Shown: positions 8,494-16,374, counted from the stretch's first letter. The stretch: DNA of 58,433 nucleotides from Microcaldota archaeon (GCA_030040895.1 JASHSJ010000002.1:1-58433); one strand, 5' to 3'. Numbers and translations are program-made. The notes: a model not told the origin generated them from the letters alone.

Positions 8494-9281
8494 CCGACCA
8501 TCTTTTTCACTATTGCCTCTCCCATTTCAAGCCCTGACAGGACTTCCGGCACCACGCACAGATCTGCGCCCGCGCTGTGGAGCCTGGGCGTTGACTCGCT
8601 CGAATCCGCTTTTGCCAGTATCTTTATCCTCTTGTTGAGGCTCCTGGCCGTTATCACGCCAAGCATGTTCTCGTAGTCATTGTCGGAAAGGAACATCACC
8701 GCCTTCGCGTCCTGGACCGCAGCGCTTGACAGGCCAGTAGCAGTGGTGTAGCTCTCCCTTATGCACGGTATTCCGGCTTCGGTCATCAGGTCTATCGACG
8801 TCTGGTTCCCGTCTATGACAACGAATCTTTTGCCCTTTTCTTCCAAGCTCCTTATCATCTTGTCAGCGAGTCCAGAATACCCGCATATTACATAATGGTC
8901 CTTCATGCCCCTGAATCCCAGCCCGTATCTGCTTAGCCTTGCATCAAGCGATGTTATTATGTCAATAAGTCCGGCTATCACGAAGCCTATTATTATCATC
9001 TTGACAAGGCCGTCTATCGCTGATATGCCAAGTAATATGTAATCGGGAATGCCGCCTGCTGATGCTATGCCTATGAACGACGCGCTCTGGTCGAATCCTA
9101 TGGCATCGAATATAGAAGCGGTTGTATAGTAGCTAGCAGCATAGAGGTTATGCACTTCATAGTCGAGCGCGGTTATTGATACGATGGTGAAAAGAATTGA
9201 AGCAGCAGCAAGATAAAGCAGGAGTTCTGCAGCGGCGCTCCTCGCCTCTGGTATGGCAGCCTGCTTGTTCACATCCACCAT
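8490..9281 (-). CDS. Two-TM RCK channel-like protein with degenerate K+ filter
   Basis: The 263-residue protein has TM1 at about 20-38, a pore-loop-like segment with AIGFDQ at residues 60-65, TM2 at about 82-110 and an RCK (TrkA-N) domain from about 127 with CGYSGLA as the nucleotide loop. AIGFDQ sits where K+ channels carry TxGxGD. The Gly is kept, but the first Thr and the second Gly are not. It may be a modified ion channel. It is the middle gene of a three-gene operon, 8 nt after the solo RCK gene and overlapping the next by 4 nt. Confidence 0.78.
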   Translation of the reverse strand: MVDVNKQAAIPEARSAAAELLLYLAAASILFTIVSITALDYEVHNLYAASYYTTASIFDAIGFDQSASFIGIASAGGIPDYILLGISAIDGLVKMIIIGFVIAGLIDIITSLDARLSRYGLGFRGMKDHYVICGYSGLADKMIRSLEEKGKRFVVIDGNQTSIDLMTEAGIPCIRESYTTATGLSSAAVQDAKAVMFLSDNDYENMLGVITARSLNKRIKILAKADSSESTPRLHSAGADLCVVPEVLSGLEMGEAIVKKMVG

Positions 9282-9289
9282 AAGCTCAC

Positions 9290-9721
9290 CTATACGGGCT
9301 TGAACAGCTCACGTATCATCTCCTTGCTGGCAGTTTTCTGTGGCATTGCAACGTAGTTGGCTCCAGCTTCAACAAGCTTGTCCCTTGCAAAATCGTCGTT
9401 GGCCCTAGTCGCTATGTATATGCCCTTGCTTGAATCGCGTGCTGCAAGAACACAGAAAAGATCCTTCGCGTCGTTGTCCATCGCTATCGCTATCGCCTTG
9501 GCAGAATCGATGGATGCCTCGCGGAGAGTTTTTGTTCTGGTGGCATCGCCAACTATGGCCCTGTAGCCGAGCTCCCTCACGCGCTCCACAACCTTGATAT
9601 CGTTGTCTATGACTATGAACTGGATTTCCTTTTCGTCAAGAAGCCTCACTATCTCCATGCCCACCCTGCCGAATCCGCAGATAATTACATGATTTTTCAG
9701 CAGTGGCACTTTCGTTGGCAT
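9290..9721 (-). CDS. Stand-alone RCK/TrkA-N nucleotide-binding protein
   Basis: The 143-residue protein is a single TrkA-N domain: beta1 HVIICGFGRVG (Gly loop 16-21) and an acidic residue closing beta2 (FIVIDND), which favours NAD(H) or related nucleotides. There is no TrkA-C domain and no membrane segment. It heads the operon with the two membrane RCK proteins and probably joins their cytoplasmic gating ring, as free RCK subunits do in MthK- and Ktr/Trk-type systems. A TATA-like sequence is near 9752-9764. Confidence 0.85.
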   Translation of the reverse strand: MPTKVPLLKNHVIICGFGRVGMEIVRLLDEKEIQFIVIDNDIKVVERVRELGYRAIVGDATRTKTLREASIDSAKAIAIAMDNDAKDLFCVLAARDSSKGIYIATRANDDFARDKLVEAGANYVAMPQKTASKEMIRELFKPV

Positions 9722-9776
9722 GCAACAACCTGATTAGGAATAGAAAGATATCCTTTAATATGCTGTGCTGTAAGAC

Positions 9777-10427
9777 TCAGGGCAGTTCTGAGCCTGTGAT
9801 GTTTGCCAGCTCTGTGGAGCTGACGTTCTTGCCTAGTGCAAGTACCTGCGTAACGTAAGATCCTTTCCAGCCTATCAGGCTAGAGCCAGCGGCCGTTGAG
9901 TTGCTGCTGATCAGATACGAGTATGTCATTCCATTACTTGTGCCGTTCAGCGTTACTATGGTGCTGTTCGTGTAGTTGAGAAACTCTGTGTAGAGCCCCT
10001 GAGGTGTGTATCCTGGCATGGGCTGCACATAGAGCACAATCTGCAATATGCTAGAGTTTGTCTGGTTGTACCAGGCGCCCCATATCTCTGTTACGTTCCA
10101 TAGTCCTGTGAAACCAGGCTCGTAGTATTCCTCAAACGCGCTGATCTGCCCTGGATCGGTGGTGCTCGTCCAGTTGTAAATCCCTCCGGTTCCAATGAGC
10201 GATGCGGCCTGCTGCTGGCTGATGATTATCTGGCCTGACTGGCTAGCGTTTGCCGAGATGTTCTGGGTTATAGTTGTTGTTGGGACTGTAGTGGCGGCAG
10301 CAGTAGTGGGCAGAGTGGTTAGCGTGCTTTTTGGCTGGCCAAGCAAGGTCGCCGCTACGGCCAGCACTATCAAAACCACAATTACGATGAATATGATGAT
10401 CAGGAGGTTGATTGTTTGTCCTGGCAT
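9777..10427 (-). CDS. Secreted, membrane-anchored protein of unknown function
   Basis: The 216-residue protein has one N-terminal hydrophobic helix (about 6-29), a Thr/Ala-rich linker (about 33-55), and then an extracellular domain with many N-glycosylation sequons (N-x-S/T). No known fold is recognised. The layout (TM, Thr-rich stalk, globular domain) recurs in the 294-residue protein at 14278-15162. It starts 7 nt after the Cys-rich secreted protein gene and is likely co-transcribed with it. Confidence 0.65.
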   Translation of the reverse strand: MPGQTINLLIIIFIVIVVLIVLAVAATLLGQPKSTLTTLPTTAAATTVPTTTITQNISANASQSGQIIISQQQAASLIGTGGIYNWTSTTDPGQISAFEEYYEPGFTGLWNVTEIWGAWYNQTNSSILQIVLYVQPMPGYTPQGLYTEFLNYTNSTIVTLNGTSNGMTYSYLISSNSTAAGSSLIGWKGSYVTQVLALGKNVSSTELANITGSELP

Positions 10428-10434
10428 AGAATCA

Positions 10435-11040
10435 CTAGTTTATCCCATATCTTGATCCAAGAGTCCAGTTGCCGTTCACATAGGCGCACTTGCAGTTCTG
10501 GTTGTTTGTACCGTTTGCAATGCCATCACAGGGTATGTTTGCCCTGCCTACGACAGAAATATCAACAATGCACGTTGCTTGTGACGTGCACGATGATGGG
10601 CAGGCTTCCGGCTGCGTCGGGTCTGGATGGCACACGCACGATGTAGCGTTGCCCTGCCCATAATCAGTCTGGTAGCCAGCACACCTTGCATATGGCTTGT
10701 AGATCTCTGATTGATTTACGTTGCAGTTAACGGCTGATGGGCCGCTACCCGGCGAACCCCCTACGCTGAACAGGTAGCAAGCCATCGGGCAGATGTTGGC
10801 GCCAGGGCTAGGTGCGCTCGGTGAAAAACCGAAGACAAGCTTATTGTGGGCTCCGGGCTTGGCGAACGGCCTGCCGAAGAATGTTGCAAAGTTAATGAAT
10901 CCGGGGCGTGTTCCTCCGGCTGCGAAGCTCAATGAGCCGCCGGATGGCTGCGCCGCATAGCTAGAAGAAAAAGATATAACCGTAAACACAACCAAGATCA
11001 CGATTGCAAAAACGGCGACCCCCCAGAGCCGTTCATTCAT
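10435..11040 (-). CDS. Secreted cysteine-rich protein of unknown function
   Basis: Starting at ATG 11040, the 201-residue protein has one N-terminal hydrophobic helix (about 5-27), which is a signal peptide or anchor. The mature part holds about 12 cysteines, several in pairs (SCVC, ACPSSC, NCKC), suggesting disulfides outside the cell. A TATA-like sequence at about 11063-11072 sits the right distance for a leaderless mRNA from 11040. The open frame extends upstream to 11106, but that part is not signal-like. The family is not recognised. Confidence 0.65.
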   Translation of the reverse strand: MNERLWGVAVFAIVILVVFTVISFSSSYAAQPSGGSLSFAAGGTRPGFINFATFFGRPFAKPGAHNKLVFGFSPSAPSPGANICPMACYLFSVGGSPGSGPSAVNCNVNQSEIYKPYARCAGYQTDYGQGNATSCVCHPDPTQPEACPSSCTSQATCIVDISVVGRANIPCDGIANGTNNQNCKCAYVNGNWTLGSRYGIN

Positions 11041-11097
11041 GTTGTAGCTATTGCACCCAACCATTATAAACATTCCTAAACTTGATTTAGCGCCGGC

Positions 11098-11124
11098 ACA
11101 TGCCAACTTCGATGTCGAATTGGC
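11098..11124 (+). repeat. Repeat family copy, diverged (acatgccaacttc type)
   Basis: The copy shares acatg, caacttc, and gaattggc with the copy at 15756-15822 in the same order and spacing. It lacks the tagctcca part. It lies just upstream of the minus-strand Cys-rich protein gene and is the leftmost copy seen. Confidence 0.5.
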
Positions 11125-11140
11125 TCGCTCTGCCTGGTAT

Positions 11141-11157
11141 AAATGACTTTGTCATTT
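11141..11157 (-). terminator. Candidate hairpin after the SET-domain gene
   Basis: AAATGAC, TTT, GTCATTT forms a perfect 7-bp stem with a 3-nt loop, 16 nt beyond the minus-strand stop at 11174. It may end the SET-gene mRNA. No clear T-tract follows on the minus strand, so confidence is low. Confidence 0.3.
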
Positions 11158-11173
11158 TATATGCTGCAGAAAG

Positions 11174-11515
11174 TTAAAAATCTTCGGATGACGTGTCGGG
11201 AATTGAGAGCTCTTCGCCCTTTCTTATGACCCTCAAGGCGACGTTGGCCCCATTTTCGAAATCTGGAGCCACGTTCGGATTCCTCGATCTGTTGACGTGC
11301 CTTTCTGGATCCGGATATAAATGGATGACGCCGTTACGCTTGTGCGTGAAATTCTCTCTTTCGTACTTTGGCAGTTTCCAGTATTCTTCCTCGGTCAGAG
11401 CCTTGAGCTTCCATTTTATCACAACATCGCCTTTCTTGAAGTCTCTGTTGGCGAAGGCGCCAAGGCCATCCTTGAACTGCCCGATTTCTGATTTCCCTAT
11501 CACAACGTCCGCCAT
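11174..11515 (-). CDS. Small SET-domain protein (putative lysine methyltransferase)
   Basis: The 113-residue protein is little more than a SET core: GLGAFANRDFKKGDVV at the N-terminus, NRSRNPNV in the position of the SET NHSxxPN motif, and KGEELSIPD where SET enzymes have GEELxxDY. SET proteins transfer methyl groups from SAM to lysines, on histones or other proteins in archaea. The His of NHS is Arg and the final Tyr is absent, so activity is uncertain. No pre-SET or post-SET is present. The promoter-like TATA lies in the repeat copy at 11541-11571. Confidence 0.68.
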   Translation of the reverse strand: MADVVIGKSEIGQFKDGLGAFANRDFKKGDVVIKWKLKALTEEEYWKLPKYERENFTHKRNGVIHLYPDPERHVNRSRNPNVAPDFENGANVALRVIRKGEELSIPDTSSEDF

Positions 11516-11540
11516 ATTAAACTCTCAGCCGTACATTATA

Positions 11541-11571
11541 ATAATATAGCTCCAGCATATGATGCTGCTAG
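11541..11571 (+). repeat. Repeat family copy (atatagctccagc) acting as SET-gene promoter region
   Basis: Contains atatagctccagc followed by an AGCAT/ATGCT inverted repeat in place of the usual hairpin. On the minus strand it reads GGAGCTATATTATTATAATG, a TATA-rich element 25-35 nt before the SET gene start at 11515. Same orientation as all other copies. Confidence 0.5.
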
Positions 11572-11642
11572 TGGAAAGTATGGTCTTAGTATGGTCTTAT
11601 AAATGGATGCAAACCAAGTAAACCATCTGCAAAGTAGATATT

Positions 11643-14174
11643 ATGGCTAAACCTATCCTTCATGGACACCACATAATGTTGGCAATAATAATATCATACT
11701 TTTTGATTCTTATTACTCTTGGCACTACGCTAGTGGGCCTGGCGGGTGCAATGGCGTGCGTCCTTGTCAACGGGGTACCGCAATGTATCACAGTATCAAC
11801 CACGATGCACTACTCTAGCTCTACTACTTTGAAGTCCAGCACTACACTATCTTCATCTTCAACCACACTGGAATCATCGAGCACTAGCACAATAACTATG
11901 CCAATTACGATCATGATAAGTAATGGCTGCGTCCAGCTAACTCAGTCAAATGCGATATACTTGCTGACTAGCAACATTGGCTGCAATGCCACCACCATCA
12001 GTCTTGTAAAAGGCGTTAGCGGGATAACCTTGAATTGCCAGGGTCACGAGATTGAGAACTATGCTCCAATCGAAGTTAATAATTACTCTCTTGATTTTCT
12101 GGGACAAAATAACAACAATATAGTAGAAAATTGTGTGATAAATCTTCCTTCTATTCCGCTTAACCACGCTGTAGCACAAACAATACTTGTGGCAAACAAT
12201 TCCAACCATAATGTCTTTTCAAACATTAACTTGGCCGCAAACACCTCTATCACGGTGATAAATTCCTCCTACATTGGTATAACCAATAGCGTGTTTACCT
12301 ATTCACTGGGCGCAGTACTAGCAACGAACTCGAGCGGCGATTACATCTACAATAATACGATTTTAAATGCGCTGACTGGGATTTCTCTGATAAATACGTC
12401 AAACACCCAGGTCCTAGGCAACAAAATATACAACGCCATTAATAGCGCCCTACTGATTGGCAAGAGTGACAACAACACCCTTAAAAACAACGTGATGGAC
12501 TGGAGTTATGATGACGCAATACAGACAAGATATATCGAAGCAAACGGGCAAGTTTATGTCGTAAACGGTACTACAATTGCGAACAACATAGCATTTGGCG
12601 ATGCGGACGCGTTCCTTGAAGACATTGGCAGCGACAACACCCTCATAGCAAACAACATAATAGGAGGCATCGGAAATGCGGCCATATGGTTCAATCTCTT
12701 CCCCGGTTTTAATCCCCCTCCTCCTGGCACCTTTTTTGATAATCATACGACAATCATAAACAACGTCTTCTATTCAATCAGCGGACAAAACTACGTGTAC
12801 AATGACTCCCCGCCGGGCGGAGTCAATCACGTTACGCTTTCCGACAACCTATTTACCAACTATACTCTAAATTCGTATCCACAGTACATAGCATTCTTTG
12901 TTGAGGTTGTTGGGACTTTTATAGTGGATACTTCGACTGGCGCCCACGCAATAAGGGCAACGAACATTAGCAATATGGCACTAACCCCATATATAAATGG
13001 TGTACAGCTGCCTAAGTTGCTGAAAGGGCAATCGGTAGCTTATGCTGGCGTAAACCTCACTTACTTCGGATTCTCACCCCTTTCTGATGCTGCCTATGCT
13101 TATGTAACCGCAGCAAGCAATACACAACAACCTCCAACATCCATAGTAGCTAGTGCGTCCCAGACAGGCATTCCTATTAATACTATCTTTAACCTGGTTG
13201 CCTATGTTCAAAATCCACCTCCAAAAGCTTACAACTTGAATTTCTGTGTTTGCAGCGGAGCTGGATGTAATCCTTCTGCTTCCCAATGCGAGCAATATGG
13301 TTTACCTGAAGCTGGCGGCGCTATCAGTGGTTTTTACCCGCTTTGCGTTTCCCCCGGATTCCCAGGTTGCTATGCACTCGGCACCTATGGGCTACAGGCA
13401 TATGTGGTACTGGCGAACGGCTTAACTTTGAGCAGCTCCACTAATACATTCACTATAATACCACCCCCTCCTCAGGTATCTCTCAACTGGTCCCAGACAA
13501 ACGTAACCGTGGGCAATTCTGTCACGGCAAACGCACTAGTCACGAACCCCCCATCAATGACATACTATACCCAACTCCATTATTGCAATGGCATATGCAA
13601 TCCAACGTCAAGCAGTCCAACGATAGGCAATGCCGTTTATAATTCCACAAATCCATCATTGTCCTTCAACACTTCCGAAACATCTAGCACCTGCCCACCT
13701 GGCGCTGGCAACTGCCTCGGACCAGGCAACTATACCATTATAGCATGCACCACATATGGCACACCAACGCCAACGTATAATGTATGCAGTAGCGGCTTTC
13801 TCTGGCTATTGAACGTCACAGGATATCCACTGGTGTCAATTTCGAGCATATCTCCAAATCCAGCCGCATATAATGCGCAAATAACGATAGCGACAACAAT
13901 CACAAACCCCCCAGCCAACGGAGACTACATAGCGCTTTTTGAATGCTCACCGGCGCCTTGCACGCCATCAACCTCTAACATAGGCTATGAGGGCCAGAGC
14001 CTATCCGGCAGTGTTGGAAAATACGATTTCACTGTATGCGGCCACGCGTATTGCTGGCCGGCTGGAAATTATAACGTAACGGCGTGCGTTTCTGGGATAT
14101 TGAGCACCCCCGGACCTCCATGGCCCTATTGCAGCGCAGTGGAAGGACTCACTGTAGAAGATCAAGGCGGTTAG
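11643..14174 (+). CDS. Large surface protein: parallel beta-helix plus Cys-rich NPP repeats
   Basis: The 843-residue protein begins with a hydrophobic helix (GHHIMLAIIISYF onward, about 8-37) and a Ser/Thr-rich stalk (about 55-90). Residues about 110-430 have the repeating N-N-x-I/V pattern of right-handed beta-helix (PbH1/NosD-like) proteins, with ITLNCQGHEI as a typical first rung. From about 500 to the end there are three Cys-rich beta domains starting at NPP. The same domains and a nearly matching leader occur in the 402-residue protein at 50016-51224. Beta-helices often bind or cleave polysaccharide; no catalytic residues are evident. It likely sits on the outer surface. Confidence 0.75.
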   Translation: MAKPILHGHHIMLAIIISYFLILITLGTTLVGLAGAMACVLVNGVPQCITVSTTMHYSSSTTLKSSTTLSSSSTTLESSSTSTITMPITIMISNGCVQLTQSNAIYLLTSNIGCNATTISLVKGVSGITLNCQGHEIENYAPIEVNNYSLDFLGQNNNNIVENCVINLPSIPLNHAVAQTILVANNSNHNVFSNINLAANTSITVINSSYIGITNSVFTYSLGAVLATNSSGDYIYNNTILNALTGISLINTSNTQVLGNKIYNAINSALLIGKSDNNTLKNNVMDWSYDDAIQTRYIEANGQVYVVNGTTIANNIAFGDADAFLEDIGSDNTLIANNIIGGIGNAAIWFNLFPGFNPPPPGTFFDNHTTIINNVFYSISGQNYVYNDSPPGGVNHVTLSDNLFTNYTLNSYPQYIAFFVEVVGTFIVDTSTGAHAIRATNISNMALTPYINGVQLPKLLKGQSVAYAGVNLTYFGFSPLSDAAYAYVTAASNTQQPPTSIVASASQTGIPINTIFNLVAYVQNPPPKAYNLNFCVCSGAGCNPSASQCEQYGLPEAGGAISGFYPLCVSPGFPGCYALGTYGLQAYVVLANGLTLSSSTNTFTIIPPPPQVSLNWSQTNVTVGNSVTANALVTNPPSMTYYTQLHYCNGICNPTSSSPTIGNAVYNSTNPSLSFNTSETSSTCPPGAGNCLGPGNYTIIACTTYGTPTPTYNVCSSGFLWLLNVTGYPLVSISSISPNPAAYNAQITIATTITNPPANGDYIALFECSPAPCTPSTSNIGYEGQSLSGSVGKYDFTVCGHAYCWPAGNYNVTACVSGILSTPGPPWPYCSAVEGLTVEDQGG

Positions 14175-14177
14175 TTC

Positions 14178-14205
14178 GATATAGCTCCAGCGTATATCAA
14201 GCTAT
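14178..14205 (+). repeat. Repeat family copy (gatatagctccagcg)
   Basis: Directly after the stop of the beta-helix gene, atatagctccagcgtat matches the family core. The usual hairpin is replaced by ATAGCT/AGCTAT flanking arms. No minus-strand gene starts nearby, so promoter use is not evident here. Confidence 0.5.
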
Positions 14206-14235
14206 GGGTCGAACCGACTCTCCGTTTCCGTTGGC

Positions 14236-14248
14236 TTAATATATTTAA
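14236..14248 (+). promoter_or_regulatory. TATA box for the secreted protein gene at 14278
   Basis: The TATA-like run ttaatatatttaa ends 30 nt before ATG 14278, which fits leaderless archaeal transcription and argues against the TTG at 14266 as start. Confidence 0.5.
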
Positions 14249-14277
14249 CTATTGATTATGCTGCATTGCGTGATTCG

Positions 14278-15162
14278 ATGGAAGCCGACCCACCTTTACA
14301 GAGCCGGACTTCCGATACCGCACCAGAGACAGCTTATGCGCCCAAAAGCGTAAGCAGGGGCCCAATTGTCGCTGGCGTACTCGCGGTAGTAATCGTGATT
14401 TGCCTTGCTTATTTATATCTCAGTGGTGGGATTGGTAGTGCTGCAAAAATGCAAGGTGCAACCACGGCAAGCACCCAACCTACTACTACACAGGCCACTA
14501 GCACGTATTCCGGTACCTATGATGGACAGTACGTGACACTGACTAGATTATTTGGAGCAAGCACGTCTATTGAGGACCTGCCTGACGCCACACAGGTCGG
14601 CTATTTATACAACTTTTCGACTACCAATTCTACAGTTGCGTGCCTGGATGGCGAACCGATACTCGTCTGGACGGCGCCAAATGAATATCCTGGTGAATAT
14701 ATAGCACACAATGGTAATCAAGGTACACAGTGCGCTTATGTAACTCTGCTATTCCCGCAAAGTTCCACTGTTACAACACCGCCACCGCAAAGTTCCACTG
14801 TTACAACACCATCTGCATCCGAATTAACATTCCAATTTAGCAATATAGCAAACTATGACAATGGGCCTACTGTCACGTTGTTTAATGGGGGCGAGCTTAT
14901 ATTCGATACATCAAACGATACAGCATCGGTGACTTTGAGCAACGGGACGATTATCAATTTCGGCCAGCTCACATCAATATGCCACAGTTGCACTTCTGGG
15001 GCATATGCATATTCAAAAGACTGGAGCCCTGATCAGAAGATTGAAGATGGTATAGAATTTGAGGCGGTTTTTGTGAGCAATATAACAACATCTTACATAT
15101 CTTTCGAGTATCCGCCGAGCATCAATAACTATGCCTATTCCGCTAATTATAGTGCGCCATAG
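14278..15162 (+). CDS. Secreted or membrane-anchored protein with Thr/Ser stalk, unknown function
   Basis: The protein (294 residues from ATG 14278) has a cytoplasmic N-terminus of about 35 residues, one membrane helix (about 36-55), a Thr-rich linker and an extracellular region. That region holds a short domain, a ten-residue tandem repeat (PQSSTVTTPP twice, DNA period 30 nt), and a second domain with several N-glycosylation sequons. No family is recognised. The architecture matches the 216-residue protein at 9777-10427. It is followed after 11 nt by a repeat-family copy. Confidence 0.62.
   Translation: MEADPPLQSRTSDTAPETAYAPKSVSRGPIVAGVLAVVIVICLAYLYLSGGIGSAAKMQGATTASTQPTTTQATSTYSGTYDGQYVTLTRLFGASTSIEDLPDATQVGYLYNFSTTNSTVACLDGEPILVWTAPNEYPGEYIAHNGNQGTQCAYVTLLFPQSSTVTTPPPQSSTVTTPSASELTFQFSNIANYDNGPTVTLFNGGELIFDTSNDTASVTLSNGTIINFGQLTSICHSCTSGAYAYSKDWSPDQKIEDGIEFEAVFVSNITTSYISFEYPPSINNYAYSANYSAP
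14755..14810 (+). repeat. Tandem duplication, 30-nt period, within the coding region
   Basis: Two identical 26-nt copies (14755-14780 and 14785-14810) are spaced exactly 30 nt apart, encoding a repeated ten-residue Pro/Ser/Thr linker. Exact identity suggests a recent slippage event and likely length variation between strains. Confidence 0.8.
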
Positions 15163-15173
15163 GCAAGCAAAAG

Positions 15174-15210
15174 TTGCTCCAGCGTAATCCAACTTCAATG
15201 TTGGATTAGC
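15174..15210 (+). repeat. Repeat family copy with perfect 9-bp hairpin
   Basis: ttgctccagcg is followed by TAATCCAAC, a 6-nt loop, and GTTGGATTA, then gc. The 21 nt gctccagcg...cttc segment (15176-15196) is identical to parts of the copies at 17102-17155 and 19839-19871. It lies at the downstream end of the Doc-toxin module, between it and the convergent plus-strand gene. Confidence 0.7.
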
Positions 15211-15226
15211 CCGCTTATCCCTGCCC

Positions 15227-15346
15227 TTAGCGCATTCTTGTTTTGGCCTGCAATGCTATAGCGTAGACTTCATCCCTAAGCCTAGCTTCAAGCGCAGCCC
15301 AGCGCTTTCTTTCCTTCTTCAATATTGTCATGAAGCTCTTGTTCAT
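15227..15346 (-). CDS. Small basic ORF overlapping the Doc toxin gene (39 aa)
   Basis: ATG 15346 overlaps the doc stop codon as ATGA, and the frame runs 39 codons to TAA at 15227. The product begins MNKSFMTILKKE and is helical and Arg/Lys-rich (ERKRWAALEARL). The translational coupling is the main support. It could be a small partner or antitoxin of the Doc-like toxin, or just a short chance frame. No family is recognised. Confidence 0.4.
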   Translation of the reverse strand: MNKSFMTILKKERKRWAALEARLRDEVYAIALQAKTRMR

Positions 15347-15705
15347 TCAATCATCTTCTTTATCCATCTTTTTACTTGTAGCCGGTTTTCTTTTCCCTGT
15401 GCTATCTTATTCAGATAGGTTCCTACGACATCTATTTGGCTTTTCTTATATTTAAATGTAATGTTGTTGAGTTCGAGGAACGTTACCATTGAATAGAAAG
15501 CTGTCCTTTTGTTGCCATTGAGGAATATGTGCAATGATATTATGTCATGGAGAAGCACGGCAGCATAATTGAATATGTCATCAGTATATTCCAGCTTGTC
15601 CATCAGCTGGGCCAAGTTCGATTTGTTCAGAACAGTGCCACCCTCTTCTATGCTTTTATTTACCGCTATTATCTGCTCCGAAGTGAGCTTTACAAGTTCA
15701 GACAT
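15343..15705 (-). CDS. doc: Doc-type (Fic fold) toxin
   Basis: The 120-residue protein carries the Fic/Doc motif HIFLNGNKRT at residues 59-68. In Doc, a kinase-like Fic relative, HxFxxxNKR directs phosphorylation of EF-Tu and stops translation. In Fic AMP-transferases the end is GNGR; here NKR favours the Doc type. The typical partner Phd is encoded upstream, but no Phd-like gene is present. Instead a 39-codon ORF overlaps downstream. The promoter region is the repeat-family element at 15757-15794, about 50 nt before the start. Confidence 0.82.
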   Translation of the reverse strand: MSELVKLTSEQIIAVNKSIEEGGTVLNKSNLAQLMDKLEYTDDIFNYAAVLLHDIISLHIFLNGNKRTAFYSMVTFLELNNITFKYKKSQIDVVGTYLNKIAQGKENRLQVKRWIKKMIE

Positions 15706-15755
15706 ACACTGACTTCACTCCTAAGCCTTAAAGCTTTTGTTGGAGAAGAGAAAGT

Positions 15756-15822
15756 GTGATTTTGCTAATTTGAGTTTACCTTTATATAGCTCCAACATGT
15801 CAACTTCAAAGTTGAATTGGCC
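15756..15822 (+). repeat. Repeat family copy with 38-bp conserved block and hairpin
   Basis: A 38-nt block (15757-15794) identical to those at 16337 and 17987 is followed by a TCAAC/GTTGA hairpin with a 6-nt loop and gaattggcc. It separates the doc module from the DUF4258 gene. Confidence 0.75.
15757..15794 (-). promoter_or_regulatory. Conserved TATA promoter block upstream of doc
   Basis: Read on the minus strand: GGAGC TATATAAAGG, then about 25 conserved nt. The TATATAAA (plus 15781-15788) puts transcription start near 15757-15760, 52-55 nt before the doc ATG. The same 38 bp precede two unrelated gene modules. Confidence 0.55.
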
Positions 15823-15837
15823 AATATGAGTAAAGTT

Positions 15838-16071
15838 TCATGGCAAATATTTTTTAATTTTCTTAGTTTCCCATGCCGTAATTATGAACTTTACGCCGCC
15901 GCTAAGCGAATATATGACTATAACAACTTTATTTCCGAATAGCTTGATTGCTTGATATTCGTCATCTTTTCTGTGTAGCTTGTCTGGTGCATCTGCCGTC
16001 AGACTTACCTGTTCGGCACTAAGCTTCCTTTCGGCAATCCTCTTGAGCGCATGCTTAGAGAAAATCAGCAT
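15838..16071 (-). CDS. DUF4258 protein, putative RelE-like toxin
   Basis: The 77-residue protein begins with the DUF4258 pattern FSKHALKRIAERKLS and ends with IITAWET. DUF4258 has a predicted RelE/ParE-like fold and is commonly encoded next to small antitoxin-like genes. The start codon overlaps the stop of the DUF2283 gene by one base (TAATG), implying coupled expression. RNase or other toxin activity is inferred from fold and context only. Confidence 0.72.
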   Translation of the reverse strand: MLIFSKHALKRIAERKLSAEQVSLTADAPDKLHRKDDEYQAIKLFGNKVVIVIYSLSGGVKFIITAWETKKIKKYLP

Positions 16072-16301
16072 TAACTTACCAGGACTACATTTTCAAACTC
16101 TTTTACGAGCTTTCCCAGTTTGAAGTTTACTTTTGAGAAGTTTAGTATCTCTATGCCGATAAGCTTCTTGTTCTTGTCGAGATCGGCTAGTACATTGTCC
16201 TCTATTTCTGCGGTTTCGTAGACTTTTGCCCCTTTCTTAACCTTTATGTATGCAGCGTCGGCCTCTTGATCGTATTCGAATATGTATTCCTTCATAATCA
16301 T
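16071..16301 (-). CDS. DUF2283 protein, putative antitoxin partner
   Basis: The 76-residue protein matches DUF2283: EYDQEADAAYIKV near residues 9-21, TAEIEDNVLADLD in the middle, and the GIEIL motif. DUF2283 and DUF4258 genes are often adjacent in archaea and bacteria and are treated as a toxin-antitoxin-like pair. Start may be ATG 16301 or the next ATG at 16295. Its promoter is the conserved block 16337-16374, giving a leader of roughly 36 nt. Confidence 0.75.
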   Translation of the reverse strand: MIMKEYIFEYDQEADAAYIKVKKGAKVYETAEIEDNVLADLDKNKKLIGIEILNFSKVNFKLGKLVKEFENVVLVS

Positions 16302-16336
16302 GTTTGGTGCGAATCTGTATTAAAGCCTTTCGTATT

Positions 16337-16374
16337 TGATTTTGCTAATTTGAGTTTACCTTTATATAGCTCCA
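16337..16374 (-). promoter_or_regulatory. Conserved TATA promoter block upstream of the DUF2283/DUF4258 pair
   Basis: The same 38 bp as at 15757-15794 and 17987-18024, read on the minus strand with TATATAAA at plus 16361-16368. Predicted transcription start near 16337-16340, about 36-40 nt before the DUF2283 ATG. Confidence 0.55.

Noticed and set aside
14201-14220. tRNA T-arm-like ggtcgaacc near the repeat at 14178
   Set aside because: The stems do not pair, and nothing tRNA-like surrounds it; probably chance.
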